Of a DNA stretch of 64,000 nt, positions 17,083 to 25,260 are shown in pieces. The notes beneath the pieces were generated by a model that was not told the origin of the DNA, made no database searches, and saw only the letters and a list, made by a program, of their open reading frames with translations. Origin of the DNA: Enterococcus hirae ATCC 9790 (GTDB lineage: Bacteria > Bacillota > Bacilli > Lactobacillales > Enterococcaceae); assembly GCF_000271405.2 (NCBI RefSeq), contig NC_018081.1:775852-839851 (forward strand), given 5' to 3'. The stretch's first letter is position 1. The number at the start of each line of letters is the position of its first letter. The position numbers and the translations under genes were made by a program.

Positions 17083-17631
17083 ATGACAAAATCACTCAAA
17101 GAACTCATTCTTGCTGCAGAATTTGCAGCGATCATTGCCGTTCTTTCACAATTCACTTTCCCTCTAGGTCTAATTCCTTTGACTGGACAGACTTTTGCCA
17201 TTGGTTTAACTGCTACTTTCCTTGGTAAGAGAACAGGAACTGTCTCCGTCTTGATCTATCTTTTATTAGGTCTTATTGGGTTACCTGTTTTCTCGGGGAT
17301 GTCTGGAGGAATTGGTGTATTATTCGGTCCTACCGGTGGCTATCTAGTTGGTTTTATCCTCCAGTCTTGGCTAATTGGATTTATCATGGAGAAAGTCGGT
17401 TCTCGCTATCCTCTGACAATATCCGCAAACTTAGTTGGTTCAGCAGCCGCATTATGCTGTGGCATGCTTTGGTTAATGATCAGTAGCAGTCTTTCTCTTC
17501 ACACTGCATTTTTAAGTGGATTTCTTCCTTTTATAATCCCTGAAGCAATCAAATCGATTGCTGCCGCTTCGGTAGGTCTGTTTCTAAAAAAACGTTTGTC
17601 TCGACTTCAGTTGTTTAGTATGGATAAATAA
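17083..17631 (+). CDS. bioY: Biotin ECF transporter S component BioY
   Basis: BioY is the membrane substrate-binding subunit for biotin and works with a shared EcfAA'T module encoded elsewhere. The 182-residue hydrophobic protein has about six membrane segments and the family stretches LIPLTGQTFAIGLTA, LIYLLLGLIGLPVFSG and FGPTGGYLVGFI. AAAGGAG lies 6 bases before the ATG at 17083; an upstream in-frame ATG (17062) lies inside the operator and is rejected. BirA control gives independent support for the biotin role. Confidence 0.95.
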   Translation: MTKSLKELILAAEFAAIIAVLSQFTFPLGLIPLTGQTFAIGLTATFLGKRTGTVSVLIYLLLGLIGLPVFSGMSGGIGVLFGPTGGYLVGFILQSWLIGFIMEKVGSRYPLTISANLVGSAAALCCGMLWLMISSSLSLHTAFLSGFLPFIIPEAIKSIAAASVGLFLKKRLSRLQLFSMDK

Positions 17632-17749
17632 CTAGACAAAACAACTACTACGTTGTATTCCTTTACGAAAAATTTTTTAAAATAAAATCGTCACTGATTC
17701 AAACTGATTGTGGCATTACCTAAATTCCTTGAATTGATGATAAATAAAA

Positions 17750-17771
17750 AAAGCTTACAATCGTAAGCTTT
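17750..17771 (-). terminator. Hairpin, left copy of a duplicated terminator
   Basis: AAAGCTTAC and GTAAGCTTT around AATC; on minus it is followed by seven T, so it reads as a terminator for leftward transcription. A copy with one mismatch lies at 18301-18322, beyond the IS remnant. Confidence 0.65.
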
Positions 17772-17780
17772 CAGACTATA

Positions 17781-17815
17781 GACAAAGTACTTATTTATAG
17801 TGCTTTGTCTTTTTT
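17781..17815 (+). terminator. Rightward terminator at the left end of the IS remnant
   Basis: Stem GACAAAGTAC (17781-17790) with GTGCTTTGTC (17800-17809), then six T. It is positioned to end bioY transcripts. Confidence 0.7.
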
Positions 17816-17853
17816 ATACGTTAAAACAGAACGATAAATTGGAGCTGTACCTG

Positions 17854-18069
17854 ATGCTTTCAAAACAAAGTAAGTTTAAAGATCTCTATAAAAAAAGAGA
17901 AGAAACGATTGAACGAATATTCAGCACCACAAAAGAATTTCATGGGTTACGTTATACCAATCAAATAGGAATTGTAAAAATGCACATGAAAATCGGGCTT
18001 ACTTTTGCTTGTCTAAATATGAAAAAGCTAAATCAAAAAATATCAAGCGAAAAAAGAGTATTTTTCTAA
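17854..18069 (+). pseudogene. Transposase C-terminal fragment (IS1182 family)
   Basis: About 71 residues from MLSKQSKFKDLYKKREETIE. The stretch KREETIERIFSTTKEFHGLR then YTNQIGIVKMHMKIGLTFAC matches the C-terminal part of IS1182-type DDE transposases, including the catalytic-region Glu in ETIER. Everything N-terminal is missing, and the frame ends at a stop while a neighbouring frame continues with typical C-terminal residues (FSKEKKTNFSFVFENRHIKK). This is a decayed fragment. Confidence 0.75.
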
Positions 18070-18300
18070 AGAAAAGAAGACAAATTTTTCTTTTGTTTTT
18101 GAAAATAGACATATAAAAAAGAGGTTGAGACAAAAGTGTTCAGCATCAAGAAATAAGAAGGAATTTCCGAAAATTGCTTCTCAAATTTTTGGTAAATTTC
18201 GGCTTATTTCCGAAGATGCTACTTTTGTCTCACCGTTTATTCGTTTTTTAGAGATACTAGAAGAGACTGAGACAACTTTTGTCCCAGTCCCTTCAATCTA

Positions 18301-18324
18301 AAAGCTTTCAATCGTAAGCTTTTT
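18301..18324. terminator. Hairpin, right copy of the duplicated terminator, after queT
   Basis: AAAGCTT (18301-18307) pairs with AAGCTTT around TCAATCGT; T runs on both strands are short. It lies about 35 bases past the queT stop and is the natural terminator for that gene. Confidence 0.6.
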
Positions 18325-18357
18325 ATCTTCTATTTTTAGACTTAGCTAAATCGTCGT

Positions 18358-18867
18358 TTATTTTTTTAGATCTACTTTTTGTCCGACCCAATAAATGATG
18401 ACTCCTCCCACTAGCATGGAAGCTAGCTCACCCAAAGCAACAGTTCCCCAAGTGAAGAAAAAGGGTAATTGATAGAATAGCTTCAATTGTCCAGCAACTG
18501 TAAACATAGAAAATGCAAAGACCAAAGCTGTAATCACCATTTTTATTTTCATGTTTCTTACTCGTTTCGTTATCTCATAGTTAATCAATAAGACAAGTAA
18601 GGTGCTGATACTACCAACTACTACATCAATCCATCCCAATGGAGAGGAAAGATTGGCTAAAGCAACACCTAGCGTGATAGCCAAAATATACTTTTTATTA
18701 TAGAGCGACAAATAATTGAACATTTCGGAAAGACGTATTTGAATGGCACCAAAACTGATAACTGACAACACGAATGTAACTGCCACATATAAGCCTGTTA
18801 CAAGTGCCATTCGAGCAATTTCTGCTGTGGTAAAACGATTAGTAGAACGAATTTTCTTTTGATCCAT
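18358..18867 (-). CDS. queT: Queuosine precursor ECF transporter S component QueT
   Basis: QueT is the substrate-binding subunit for queuosine precursors in ECF transporters. The 169-residue membrane protein has about five to six hydrophobic helices and the family stretches MALVTGLYVAVTFVLS, IQIRLSEMFNYL and LGVALANLSSPLGWIDVVVG. AAAGGAG lies 8 bases before the ATG. A structured leader of about 190 bases precedes it. It shares the EcfAA'T module with BioY by inference; that module is not in the window. Confidence 0.88.
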   Translation of the reverse strand: MDQKKIRSTNRFTTAEIARMALVTGLYVAVTFVLSVISFGAIQIRLSEMFNYLSLYNKKYILAITLGVALANLSSPLGWIDVVVGSISTLLVLLINYEITKRVRNMKIKMVITALVFAFSMFTVAGQLKLFYQLPFFFTWGTVALGELASMLVGGVIIYWVGQKVDLKK

Positions 18868-19059
18868 ATTCTTTCTCCTTTACAAGATCGGGATACAATC
18901 GATCATCCTTGTGGTCAAAAATGCCACAAAAGATCTCGTCTCTCTCAACTCTTGGTAATAACTACGACCAAAGGATGGGAATTGACTTCCAACTGAAGTG
19001 CCGTAGTGCGAATAAATTCGCTAATCATAGCTTATCTGAAAACAATAAAAAAGACAAAA
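18868..19059 (-). promoter_or_regulatory. Structured queT leader, candidate riboswitch
   Basis: On the minus strand, ACTACG (19007-19002) closes with CGTAGT (18966-18961) around two mutually exclusive hairpins (ACTTC with GAAGT, or GGAA with TTCC). A second hairpin, TTTGTGG with CCACAAG (18930-18908), is followed by a small stem and AAAGGAG. The downstream half has the layout of a preQ1-II (COG4708) element, but the loop-to-ribosome-site pairing is weak. Ligand not established. Confidence 0.4.
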
Positions 19060-19821
19060 TCATTTTAATAACCAACCACCGTCGATTGGAATGATCGTCC
19101 CTTGGATATAGCTTGCTTGAGGGGTTGCCAAAAACAACGTTAGTTCAGCAACTTCCTCTGGTTGTGCCCACCGTTTAACAGGCGTTTCATTCGCTACCCA
19201 TTCCGCCATCTCACCATTTCCTGCAAAATCAGCTGCATTCATAGGTGTTTGAATTGCTCCTGGCGCAATCCCTTTGATACGAATACCTTGAGAAGCATAA
19301 TCTAATGCTAATTGTTTCGTAAAACCAACGATCGCATGCTTTGCGCTGGTATAGGCAATCCCGCCACCACCACCGACAAAGCCAGCAATTGATGCCATAT
19401 TGATGATTGTCCCTGTTTCTTCCTCAAGCATGTCTGGAAGGATTAAGTGCGTTAGCTGAAACATACTCTTGACATTAACAGCAAACACTCGATCCCATAA
19501 AGCTTCATCTGTTTCCAACAATGGCTGGTACTCATCTAAAATTCCTGCTGTATTCAGCAAGATCGCAACTTTTCCAAACGTTTCGTGACACTGTTCAACC
19601 GCCTTTTTTAACAAAGAATGATTCGTGATATCACCTAAAAAATAAGCAAAGGTTTCAGAAAATTGCTGGGATAGATCGTCCATTCGGCCTAATTGCTGAT
19701 CAAAACCAAACACCCGCGAACCTTGTTCTAAAAAGGCTTTAGCTTGTGCCTGTCCGATACCTGAAGCTGCTCCAGTGACAAAAACAACTTTCTCTGTTAG
19801 ATCACTGTATCTATTTTTCAT
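19060..19821 (-). CDS. Short-chain dehydrogenase/reductase
   Basis: A 253-residue classical SDR. It has the cofactor motif VTGAASGIGQAQAKAF, NTAG in the central strand, the catalytic Ser in NMASIAGF, YTSAK (Tyr-x-x-x-Lys), and the C-terminal IQGTIIPIDGGW. The sequence resembles 3-oxoacyl-ACP reductase-like enzymes, but an alcohol or sugar substrate is as likely. The start is the ATG at 19821, which overlaps the stop of the DUF2829 gene as ATGA, pointing to translational coupling. It is last of a three-gene unit with the Mga-like regulator and DUF2829. Confidence 0.9.
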   Translation of the reverse strand: MKNRYSDLTEKVVFVTGAASGIGQAQAKAFLEQGSRVFGFDQQLGRMDDLSQQFSETFAYFLGDITNHSLLKKAVEQCHETFGKVAILLNTAGILDEYQPLLETDEALWDRVFAVNVKSMFQLTHLILPDMLEEETGTIINMASIAGFVGGGGGIAYTSAKHAIVGFTKQLALDYASQGIRIKGIAPGAIQTPMNAADFAGNGEMAEWVANETPVKRWAQPEEVAELTLFLATPQASYIQGTIIPIDGGWLLK

Positions 19822-20039
19822 TCCACAATGATCCAATCTTCAGCTAAAATGTCACAGACTGTAGGCGCAAAACTGGAAAATCCTTCGTCACTTGTTTTGA
19901 TTAAAAAGTAAGGGGTAACGGGACAACCGTCAAATTCTTCTCCTGAAACAAGAACGACATACAATTCAAAACCACTCCAACCTTTTCGAATCACTTTATT
20001 CCCTTTTTTTAATGCTGGTAAAATTTCTTCAAATGTCAT
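19818..20039 (-). CDS. DUF2829 (Tad2-family) small protein
   Basis: A 73-residue protein reading MTFEEILPALKKGNKVIRKG to WSGFELYVVL and ending DILAEDWIIVE. This is the DUF2829 pattern. Phage Tad2 proteins of this family sequester signalling nucleotides of the Thoeris defence system. Here the gene is chromosomal, overlaps the end of an Mga-like regulator by 11 bases and the SDR by 4, and no phage genes are nearby. Its cellular role is unknown; nucleotide binding is inferred from the family only. Confidence 0.8.
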   Translation of the reverse strand: MTFEEILPALKKGNKVIRKGWSGFELYVVLVSGEEFDGCPVTPYFLIKTSDEGFSSFAPTVCDILAEDWIIVE

Positions 20040-21564
20040 TTATTTCGTTCCTTTCTTTGTCTTTTCGGTCTTGGATCAACACAAATTTTTGGTACAATTG
20101 GATATAATCGTTTAACTGTAACTCTCCATTCACGATAAAATATTCTAAATCAGACCATGGTTTACGATGCACTTTGCTCGTTGAAAGTAATAAATCAACT
20201 TCTCGTCCCCGATAATCTGTTGGTAAAAATTTCAAACAATAAACATTTCGAAAAAAACGATGTAAGTCTTCTATTAACAACTGCTCTTCAAACAGAGGGA
20301 AATCTGTCATCAAAAGAATCGTGATCTGCGGTAACTTTGGTGTAAATGCACCCATTGTCTTTAAAACCGTTAAATACCGCCCCATCAAAAAAGACGTATT
20401 TTGAAATGCTAGCTGATCCACTTTTTGCTCGGTCTCAAAAAACAAATCGAGCCACTGGATAATTTCACTGTTTTCGATCATCAAATGATTTATAAAGTCA
20501 CTGTCGTTCCCATCAATGGTTTCCTTAGCTTCTGGAAAAAGATAGGCAAATAAATGACTACTAAAAAGATAGGTTTCAGCTTCTTTTGTTAAGGGTTCTT
20601 CTGACAATCCTTGTTCCACTTGATAGAGAGCTAATGCTTCTTTTGCTTCATAAAGTGCATGGTAGGGTGGTGTTTGTCTCCTTCGATGGAAAGCAAACAT
20701 TTCTTCTCGGATGTCTTCATCCGTATAGTACTCTTCTCGTGTCATCAAAACTAAAAATAACGCACCTAATTCTTCTTCATTTTGAAAATAGTTAGGAAAC
20801 ACTGGTTGCATCCAATGACAAAATTTTTGAAACATAGGATTATCAGTAATCAGTTGTCGCTTTCGTTCGTTTAACGATACGTAATGCTTCTGAGATTTAC
20901 GCAAGAAGAAAGCTCCTAACATATACTCTAGTCTTCTTTTTTTGATCTCATTAAGGCGAACATTGAAAAAAGCCATGATTTGTTCAGCAATTTTTTTCAC
21001 ATCTAATTGTGAAATCGTTACAAAAGGCCAAATTTTCCCACGAAACAACTGCCAAAACGTCATGTGAAGGTAAAGCCGGATGATTTCTTCTTCTCCTTGC
21101 ACCACATAAGTCCCACGTTGTAAATAAATCCCGTAATTTTTTAATTGTTCTCTCCACTCGTTGATCTTTCGACGCGCAGTTGATTCGCTGATATATTGTT
21201 TTTGAGCAAATTGATAGATCGTATGAAACTCTTCAAAAAAAATATCGTGCAATAGCTGGTATTTCAGCGTACTTTGCACGAGAAAAATCAAAAAACGCTC
21301 ATGTTCGATAGAATCAAGCGTATCATAAAAGGAATAGCCAGAACGAGGGGTTTTCATAAACAATGTTTGAGAGCTCTCGTTGAACTGATGGTAATTTTTT
21401 GTTAATTCGTTTAAGTACTTAGCGACACTTCTTGCATCTAATTGGACTGTTTGTGCCAGTTCTGCAATCGTGTGCCACTGATGATCCTCGAAACTTTCCA
21501 GCAGGAGAATTTTATAATAAAGGTCTTTATCAAATCGTTTTAAATATTCAGATGACAAATACAA
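20029..21564 (-). CDS. Mga/PRD-like transcriptional regulator
   Basis: A 511-residue protein with an N-terminal helix-turn-helix (HTIAELAQTVQLDARSVAKY), a second DNA-binding segment near 125-150 (YISESTARRKINEWREQL), and a long helical Mga-like region with a C-terminal EIIB-like part (ITILLMTDFPLF). Such regulators control surface and carbohydrate genes in streptococci and enterococci, often through PTS phosphorylation. Its targets may be the co-transcribed DUF2829 and SDR genes or lrgAB next to it; neither is shown. Confidence 0.82.
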   Translation of the reverse strand: MYLSSEYLKRFDKDLYYKILLLESFEDHQWHTIAELAQTVQLDARSVAKYLNELTKNYHQFNESSQTLFMKTPRSGYSFYDTLDSIEHERFLIFLVQSTLKYQLLHDIFFEEFHTIYQFAQKQYISESTARRKINEWREQLKNYGIYLQRGTYVVQGEEEIIRLYLHMTFWQLFRGKIWPFVTISQLDVKKIAEQIMAFFNVRLNEIKKRRLEYMLGAFFLRKSQKHYVSLNERKRQLITDNPMFQKFCHWMQPVFPNYFQNEEELGALFLVLMTREEYYTDEDIREEMFAFHRRRQTPPYHALYEAKEALALYQVEQGLSEEPLTKEAETYLFSSHLFAYLFPEAKETIDGNDSDFINHLMIENSEIIQWLDLFFETEQKVDQLAFQNTSFLMGRYLTVLKTMGAFTPKLPQITILLMTDFPLFEEQLLIEDLHRFFRNVYCLKFLPTDYRGREVDLLLSTSKVHRKPWSDLEYFIVNGELQLNDYIQLYQKFVLIQDRKDKERNEINDI

Positions 21565-21599
21565 CTTTTACCACTCCTTTATGCTAGAACGTTTTTTTC

Positions 21600-21605
21600 A
21601 TTGTA
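21600..21605 (-). promoter_or_regulatory. Extended -10 promoter of the Mga-like operon
   Basis: TATGCTACAAT on the minus strand gives an extended -10 element with no clear -35. It lies about 35 bases before the regulator start. Confidence 0.5.
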
Positions 21606-21627
21606 GCATAAATCCTGGGAAACAACA

Positions 21628-22329
21628 TCAAAACAGGTTAGTAAAAAACTGAAATAATAATGGTAATAAAAAGACGGTCAGCATGCCATTGACGCCAATG
21701 GCTAAGCCTGAAATAATCCCTTCGATCTCACCCAATTCGATTGCCTTTGCTGTACCAATCGCATGAGAGGTACTTCCTAACGCAACCCCCTTAGCAATCG
21801 GACTGCTGATCTTAAAAAGACGAAAGATATGAGTAGCGATCAACGACCCAAAGATGCCAGTAGAAACAACAATTGCAAGCGTGACCGCATTGATTCCTCC
21901 CATCGTATGAGAAAGATCAACAGATATCGCTGTTGTCACTGATTTAGGTAGCAGAGAAATGACCATCGCTTTTTTTAATGTAAATAAATAGCCAATACCC
22001 ACACTGACTAAGCAATTAGCTACGATCCCCGCTAAGATTGCCGCAATGACTGGGAAAAAATTTTCTTTTAACAAATGAAAATTTTTATATAAGGGAATAG
22101 CTAATGCAACTGTTGCTGGCGTAATCATCATGGTCAAAAAATTCCCACCCACATTATAATCCTGGTAACTGATTCCAGAAAAATGAAGAAAAAGAATGAT
22201 CACTAAAATAGACAATACCAACGGATTGATAATTGGCAATTTATACTTGCGTAAAAATTTATCTGATAATACGTAGACACCTAACGTTAAGCTTAATCCA
22301 AATAATGGGTTACGAATAAATTCAGTCAA
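21628..22329 (-). CDS. lrgB: LrgB-family antiholin-like/CidB protein
   Basis: A 233-residue membrane protein with several hydrophobic helices and the LrgB/CidB stretches NPLVLSILVII, SLLPKSVTTAISVDLSHTMG and GVALGSTSHAIGTAKA. In Staphylococcus LrgAB counters holin-like CidA and modulates murein hydrolase activity; recent work on related proteins points to pyruvate transport. The start overlaps the end of lrgA by 8 bases. Confidence 0.92.
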   Translation of the reverse strand: MTEFIRNPLFGLSLTLGVYVLSDKFLRKYKLPIINPLVLSILVIILFLHFSGISYQDYNVGGNFLTMMITPATVALAIPLYKNFHLLKENFFPVIAAILAGIVANCLVSVGIGYLFTLKKAMVISLLPKSVTTAISVDLSHTMGGINAVTLAIVVSTGIFGSLIATHIFRLFKISSPIAKGVALGSTSHAIGTAKAIELGEIEGIISGLAIGVNGMLTVFLLPLLFQFFTNLF

Positions 22330-22738
22330 TTTGTTGCTCCTTCCTTTTGATTTTCTGCAACTTTTGGCTACTTGTTTGTTTCAATTGAACAGATTGTAAC
22401 ATTTTTTCTACTACTTCTGCCGTTTTGCCTGCTACGACCATCGTTACGATCGAACAGATCACTACCGCACCTAATAAAATAGGCCAAATTGTCGCAATAT
22501 CACCAAAATAGTCAAGTAAACCTACCCCTGCCGGGACGAATAAAATCGTTAAATTATTTAATAAAAAATCACCTGTTCCTCCTAAATGCTCAGGCTTTAC
22601 TAGTCGCATCTCAAAAGCTAGGAACAAAAATAAGATACCTAGGATACTTCCAGGAATTGGTAAATGGAACAATACACGAGTTCCTTCACCTAAAACTGAG
22701 AAAAAGAGGATAATAAAAAATTCTTGAAAAAATTTCAT
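22322..22738 (-). CDS. lrgA: LrgA-family holin-like protein
   Basis: A 138-residue protein with four hydrophobic segments (FFIILFFSVLGE, IPGSILGILFLFLAF, FLLNNLTILFVPAGVGLLDY, LLGAVVICSIVTMVVAG) and a basic C-terminal tail. This is the LrgA/CidA holin-like pattern. It is the first gene of the lrgAB pair and overlaps lrgB. No LytSR two-component system is in the window. Confidence 0.92.
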   Translation of the reverse strand: MKFFQEFFIILFFSVLGEGTRVLFHLPIPGSILGILFLFLAFEMRLVKPEHLGGTGDFLLNNLTILFVPAGVGLLDYFGDIATIWPILLGAVVICSIVTMVVAGKTAEVVEKMLQSVQLKQTSSQKLQKIKRKEQQID

Positions 22739-22879
22739 CTATGAAACACTCCTTATTGTTAGCTTTCATTTTACTAACAATATTTTTCTGAAATTTTCAA
22801 ATTGTGCTGTTTCTAAAGTACAATATTTGAAAAATATAATTGTTTTTTTTGGTATATTTATAATTAAGGTTGGTGTTTT

Positions 22880-22972
22880 GTGGGAAAGTTCCATACGTTG
22901 TTTTGGAAGTTGGTCAGATTTCTTTTATACATAGAAATCATTTTTTTATCTGCACTTATTTATGACCAATAA
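22880..22972 (+). CDS. Possible 30-residue membrane peptide
   Basis: A GTG-initiated frame gives a basic N-terminus (GKFHTLFWKLVRF) and a hydrophobic helix (LLYIEIIFLSALIY). The preceding AAGG is a weak ribosome site. It is followed at about 22986-23029 by an imperfect hairpin and a T-rich run, so the transcript could end there before glpF. This is the only candidate in the 312-base gap between lrgA and glpF. Coding status is uncertain; composition resembles small membrane toxins but no family is recognised. Confidence 0.25.
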   Translation: MGKFHTLFWKLVRFLLYIEIIFLSALIYDQ

Positions 22973-23050
22973 AAACGTCGGATGCGAAGCACTACACCTA
23001 TTGTGTTGTTGTTTCTTTTTTTTGCATTTTTATAAATTTTGGAGGTATAT

Positions 23051-23785
23051 ATGGATTATTCACTTATGACCCGTCTTGTGGCGGAAATGATCGGTACAGC
23101 TTTATTAATCATTCTTGGGAATGGTGCTGTAGCAAACGTAGATTTAAAAGGAACAAAAGGTTATGGAAGTGACTGGATGTTGATCGCTGTAGGTTATGGC
23201 TGTGGTGTAATGATGCCAGCAATGATTTTTGGTGGTATCAGTGGAAATCATATTAACCCAGCGTTCACAATTGCTCTTGCCTCAAATGGTTTATTCCCAT
23301 GGGCTGAAGTATTACCTTATATTGCTGCTCAATTGATTGGTGCCGCAATTGGACAATTGATCGTTGTAGCTTGCTACAAACCTTATTATGATCAAACAGA
23401 CGATGTAAACCATGTATTAGGTACTTTCTCAACAATCAACAGTGTTGGTTCTAAATTCAATGGTTTTGTTAATGAATTCTTTGGATCATTTGTTTTATTC
23501 TTTGGTGCACTAGGAATTACTAAAGCACCTTTCTTCCAAGACAATCTTGGTACAGCACACTTAGCTCTTGGTTTCTTAGTATGGACGTTAGTTGCTTCTC
23601 TCGGCGGACCTACTGGACCTGGTTTGAACCCAGCACGTGACTTCGCACCACGTTTAGTCCACGCATTGTTACCATTAAAACATAAAGGTTCATCACAATG
23701 GGGTTATGCATGGGTACCTGTTGTTGCACCGATTTGTGCTGGTATCGTTGCTGTCTTCTTATACAAATTCTTATTTATGGCTTAA
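23051..23785 (+). CDS. glpF: MIP-family aquaglyceroporin (glycerol facilitator type)
   Basis: A 244-residue six-helix channel with the first NPA box in GNHINPAFTIA and the second in GLNPARDFAPR. The Asp after the second box and the long loops are typical of glycerol-conducting members. The start is the ATG at 23051, with GGAGG 5 bases upstream; an upstream TTG (23039) is rejected. It stands alone, with a strong terminator behind. Physiological substrates in lactic acid bacteria of this type can include glycerol, dihydroxyacetone and lactic acid. Confidence 0.93.
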   Translation: MDYSLMTRLVAEMIGTALLIILGNGAVANVDLKGTKGYGSDWMLIAVGYGCGVMMPAMIFGGISGNHINPAFTIALASNGLFPWAEVLPYIAAQLIGAAIGQLIVVACYKPYYDQTDDVNHVLGTFSTINSVGSKFNGFVNEFFGSFVLFFGALGITKAPFFQDNLGTAHLALGFLVWTLVASLGGPTGPGLNPARDFAPRLVHALLPLKHKGSSQWGYAWVPVVAPICAGIVAVFLYKFLFMA

Positions 23786-23791
23786 TTTATC

Positions 23792-23828
23792 AAAAAAACT
23801 TGGAATCACTTCGATTCCAAGTTTTTTT
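23792..23828. terminator. glpF terminator
   Basis: A perfect 16-bp inverted repeat (23792-23807 with 23813-23828) with A7 and T7 ends. Confidence 0.92.
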
Positions 23829-23938
23829 ATTTGGAGAAAAATTTGATTTCTGTCCTCTTTTAACCTATGTCATACTATGCAAAGAACGCAAAATAAATTG
23901 CAGACTTTACTATTTATTTTATAAATGGAGGAACTCCT

Positions 23939-25074
23939 ATGCCTTACGAAACAGAGCTTCAGCGACATCTTGATATATTTGCTCTTTCTTTATCATTAAA
24001 GAAAAATAATAGATGGTCTCCGGAAGATGATAAAGTGAATTACCCACTTTTATTTTCTATTTATATTAAAATGATCCAACAAGATGAACAAGAATTTTTT
24101 GTACGTAAGCAAGACAAATTAAAAATGATTCAGTCACTCAACCGAAGCAAGGATTTCTATTCTTTTACTCGTCACACACAACTTTTTCATACTTTAAAGC
24201 GGATGATTTCAAATGATCCTCGAGATTTTATTCTTTTGCCCTTATCTTATAGTATAAAGAAAAATAAAAAAAGTGGTCATGTTTCCGGAGCACTCATCTA
24301 CAAAGAAACGAAAAACTATAGAATTATTCTAGTGGATAAAAGGAAGCACCTGTCAAACTCATCTGTAAATATGGTTAAAATTCCTTCGGAGAAAATGGCT
24401 CCCCTTTGTAAAGAATTGTTTGCACAGAGAGATCATCCTAAACTCGAAACTTGTTATGATATTCTGTACAGAATTATTGACCATTCCTCTTCTAACAGCT
24501 TTTCGTCACTAGACTATACGATGCATGAACAAAAAGAAGGAAATTGTGTGGTCAAAGAAATAGAAGCTACTGCAAAAACTGCGCTCTTACATTGCCGCCA
24601 TAACCTTCTCGCTTCACAAGGTAAAAAAAATTAAAATGGAGTGATGTTCCCGAGTCCACTTTGGAGATGCAAAAACGTTTTTTAACTGTGATCAAATCAA
24701 AATACATAAAATCTCCTCTTCCTGATTATTTCTTTGAAATTTACAAATTGAGAAAACGAGCGAATGATGAACATTCGCCTTTAACAATGACAGAAAAAAA
24801 CAGAATACATGAAATATACAAAAAAATATTTGCCGATCATCCAGAAATTCAAGAAATCTTCAAAGAAACGCCTTCTAGTAACCTTTCAAAAGTAGAGAAA
24901 CCAATACAGTTAAACAAAGCAATTATAGCAGATCCGAAAATGGGTAAGTATCCAAAAGCTGGCAATACCAAAAATATGATCAATATTTTTGAAAAAATAA
25001 CTGACGAAAAAAATAGGATAGCTAACGGACTAAGAACCGAAAAAAGGACGCCAAAAGATGAGTTCATTCGCTAA
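23939..25074 (+). pseudogene. CE-clan-like His-Asp-Gln-Cys protein, paralogue A (frameshifted)
   Basis: The family is not recognised by name. The first frame (23939-24634, 231 residues, GGAGG before the ATG) carries SGHVSGALIYKE (His114), RIILVDKRK (Asp133) and HEQKEGNCVVKEIE (Gln198, Cys203). The order His-Asp-Gln-Cys and the Gln five residues before Cys match CE-clan cysteine proteases and YopJ-type acetyltransferases. The frame breaks at A8 (24623-24630). One extra A would join it to the second frame (24661-25074 as seen; STLEMQKRFLTVIK), giving about 378 residues as in paralogue B. No signal peptide or membrane helix; the C-terminal third is basic. Role unknown. Confidence 0.6.
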
Positions 25075-25211
25075 AGGGGATAATGTGAATCAATAATCCG
25101 ATTGTGCTCAACAAGAAAAAATAAACGAGTGCCTAGCTCCGCAATAAATAGTTAGACCGTGACCGTTCTAACCCTATTTTCAAAAAATGATATTACTCGT
25201 TGACAATGGAA

Positions 25212-25260
25212 TAAAAAGCCATGACAACCCTTCTAATAAGAAATGGTCGTCATGGCTTTT
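25212..25260 (-). terminator. Terminator overlapping the end of the phosphoesterase gene
   Basis: On minus, AAAAGCCATGACGAC pairs with GTTGTCATGGCTTTT and a T run follows. The stop codon of the 25233 gene lies in the loop and its last codons form the 5' arm. Confidence 0.8.

Larger units (their letters stand above)
17772..18300 (+). mobile_element. IS1182-like insertion sequence remnant
   Basis: About 529 bases between two near-identical 22-base hairpins. It contains the last part of a transposase (entry at 17854) and large imperfect inverted repeats: 18121-18233, with GAGACAAAAGT at one end and ACTTTTGTCTC at the other, and 18262-18292. The left edge holds a GACAAAGTAC hairpin with a T run (17781-17815) that also serves as a rightward terminator after bioY. 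The catalytic part of the transposase is gone, so the element cannot move by itself. Confidence 0.65.

Noticed and set aside
18868..18930. Firm call of a preQ1-II riboswitch
   Set aside because: Layout is similar, but the loop does not pair convincingly with the ribosome site; kept only as a candidate within the leader.
18909..19094. A 61-codon plus-strand frame opposite the queT leader
   Set aside because: No ribosome site, composition unlike a protein, and it overlaps a well-formed leader on the other strand and the SDR end.
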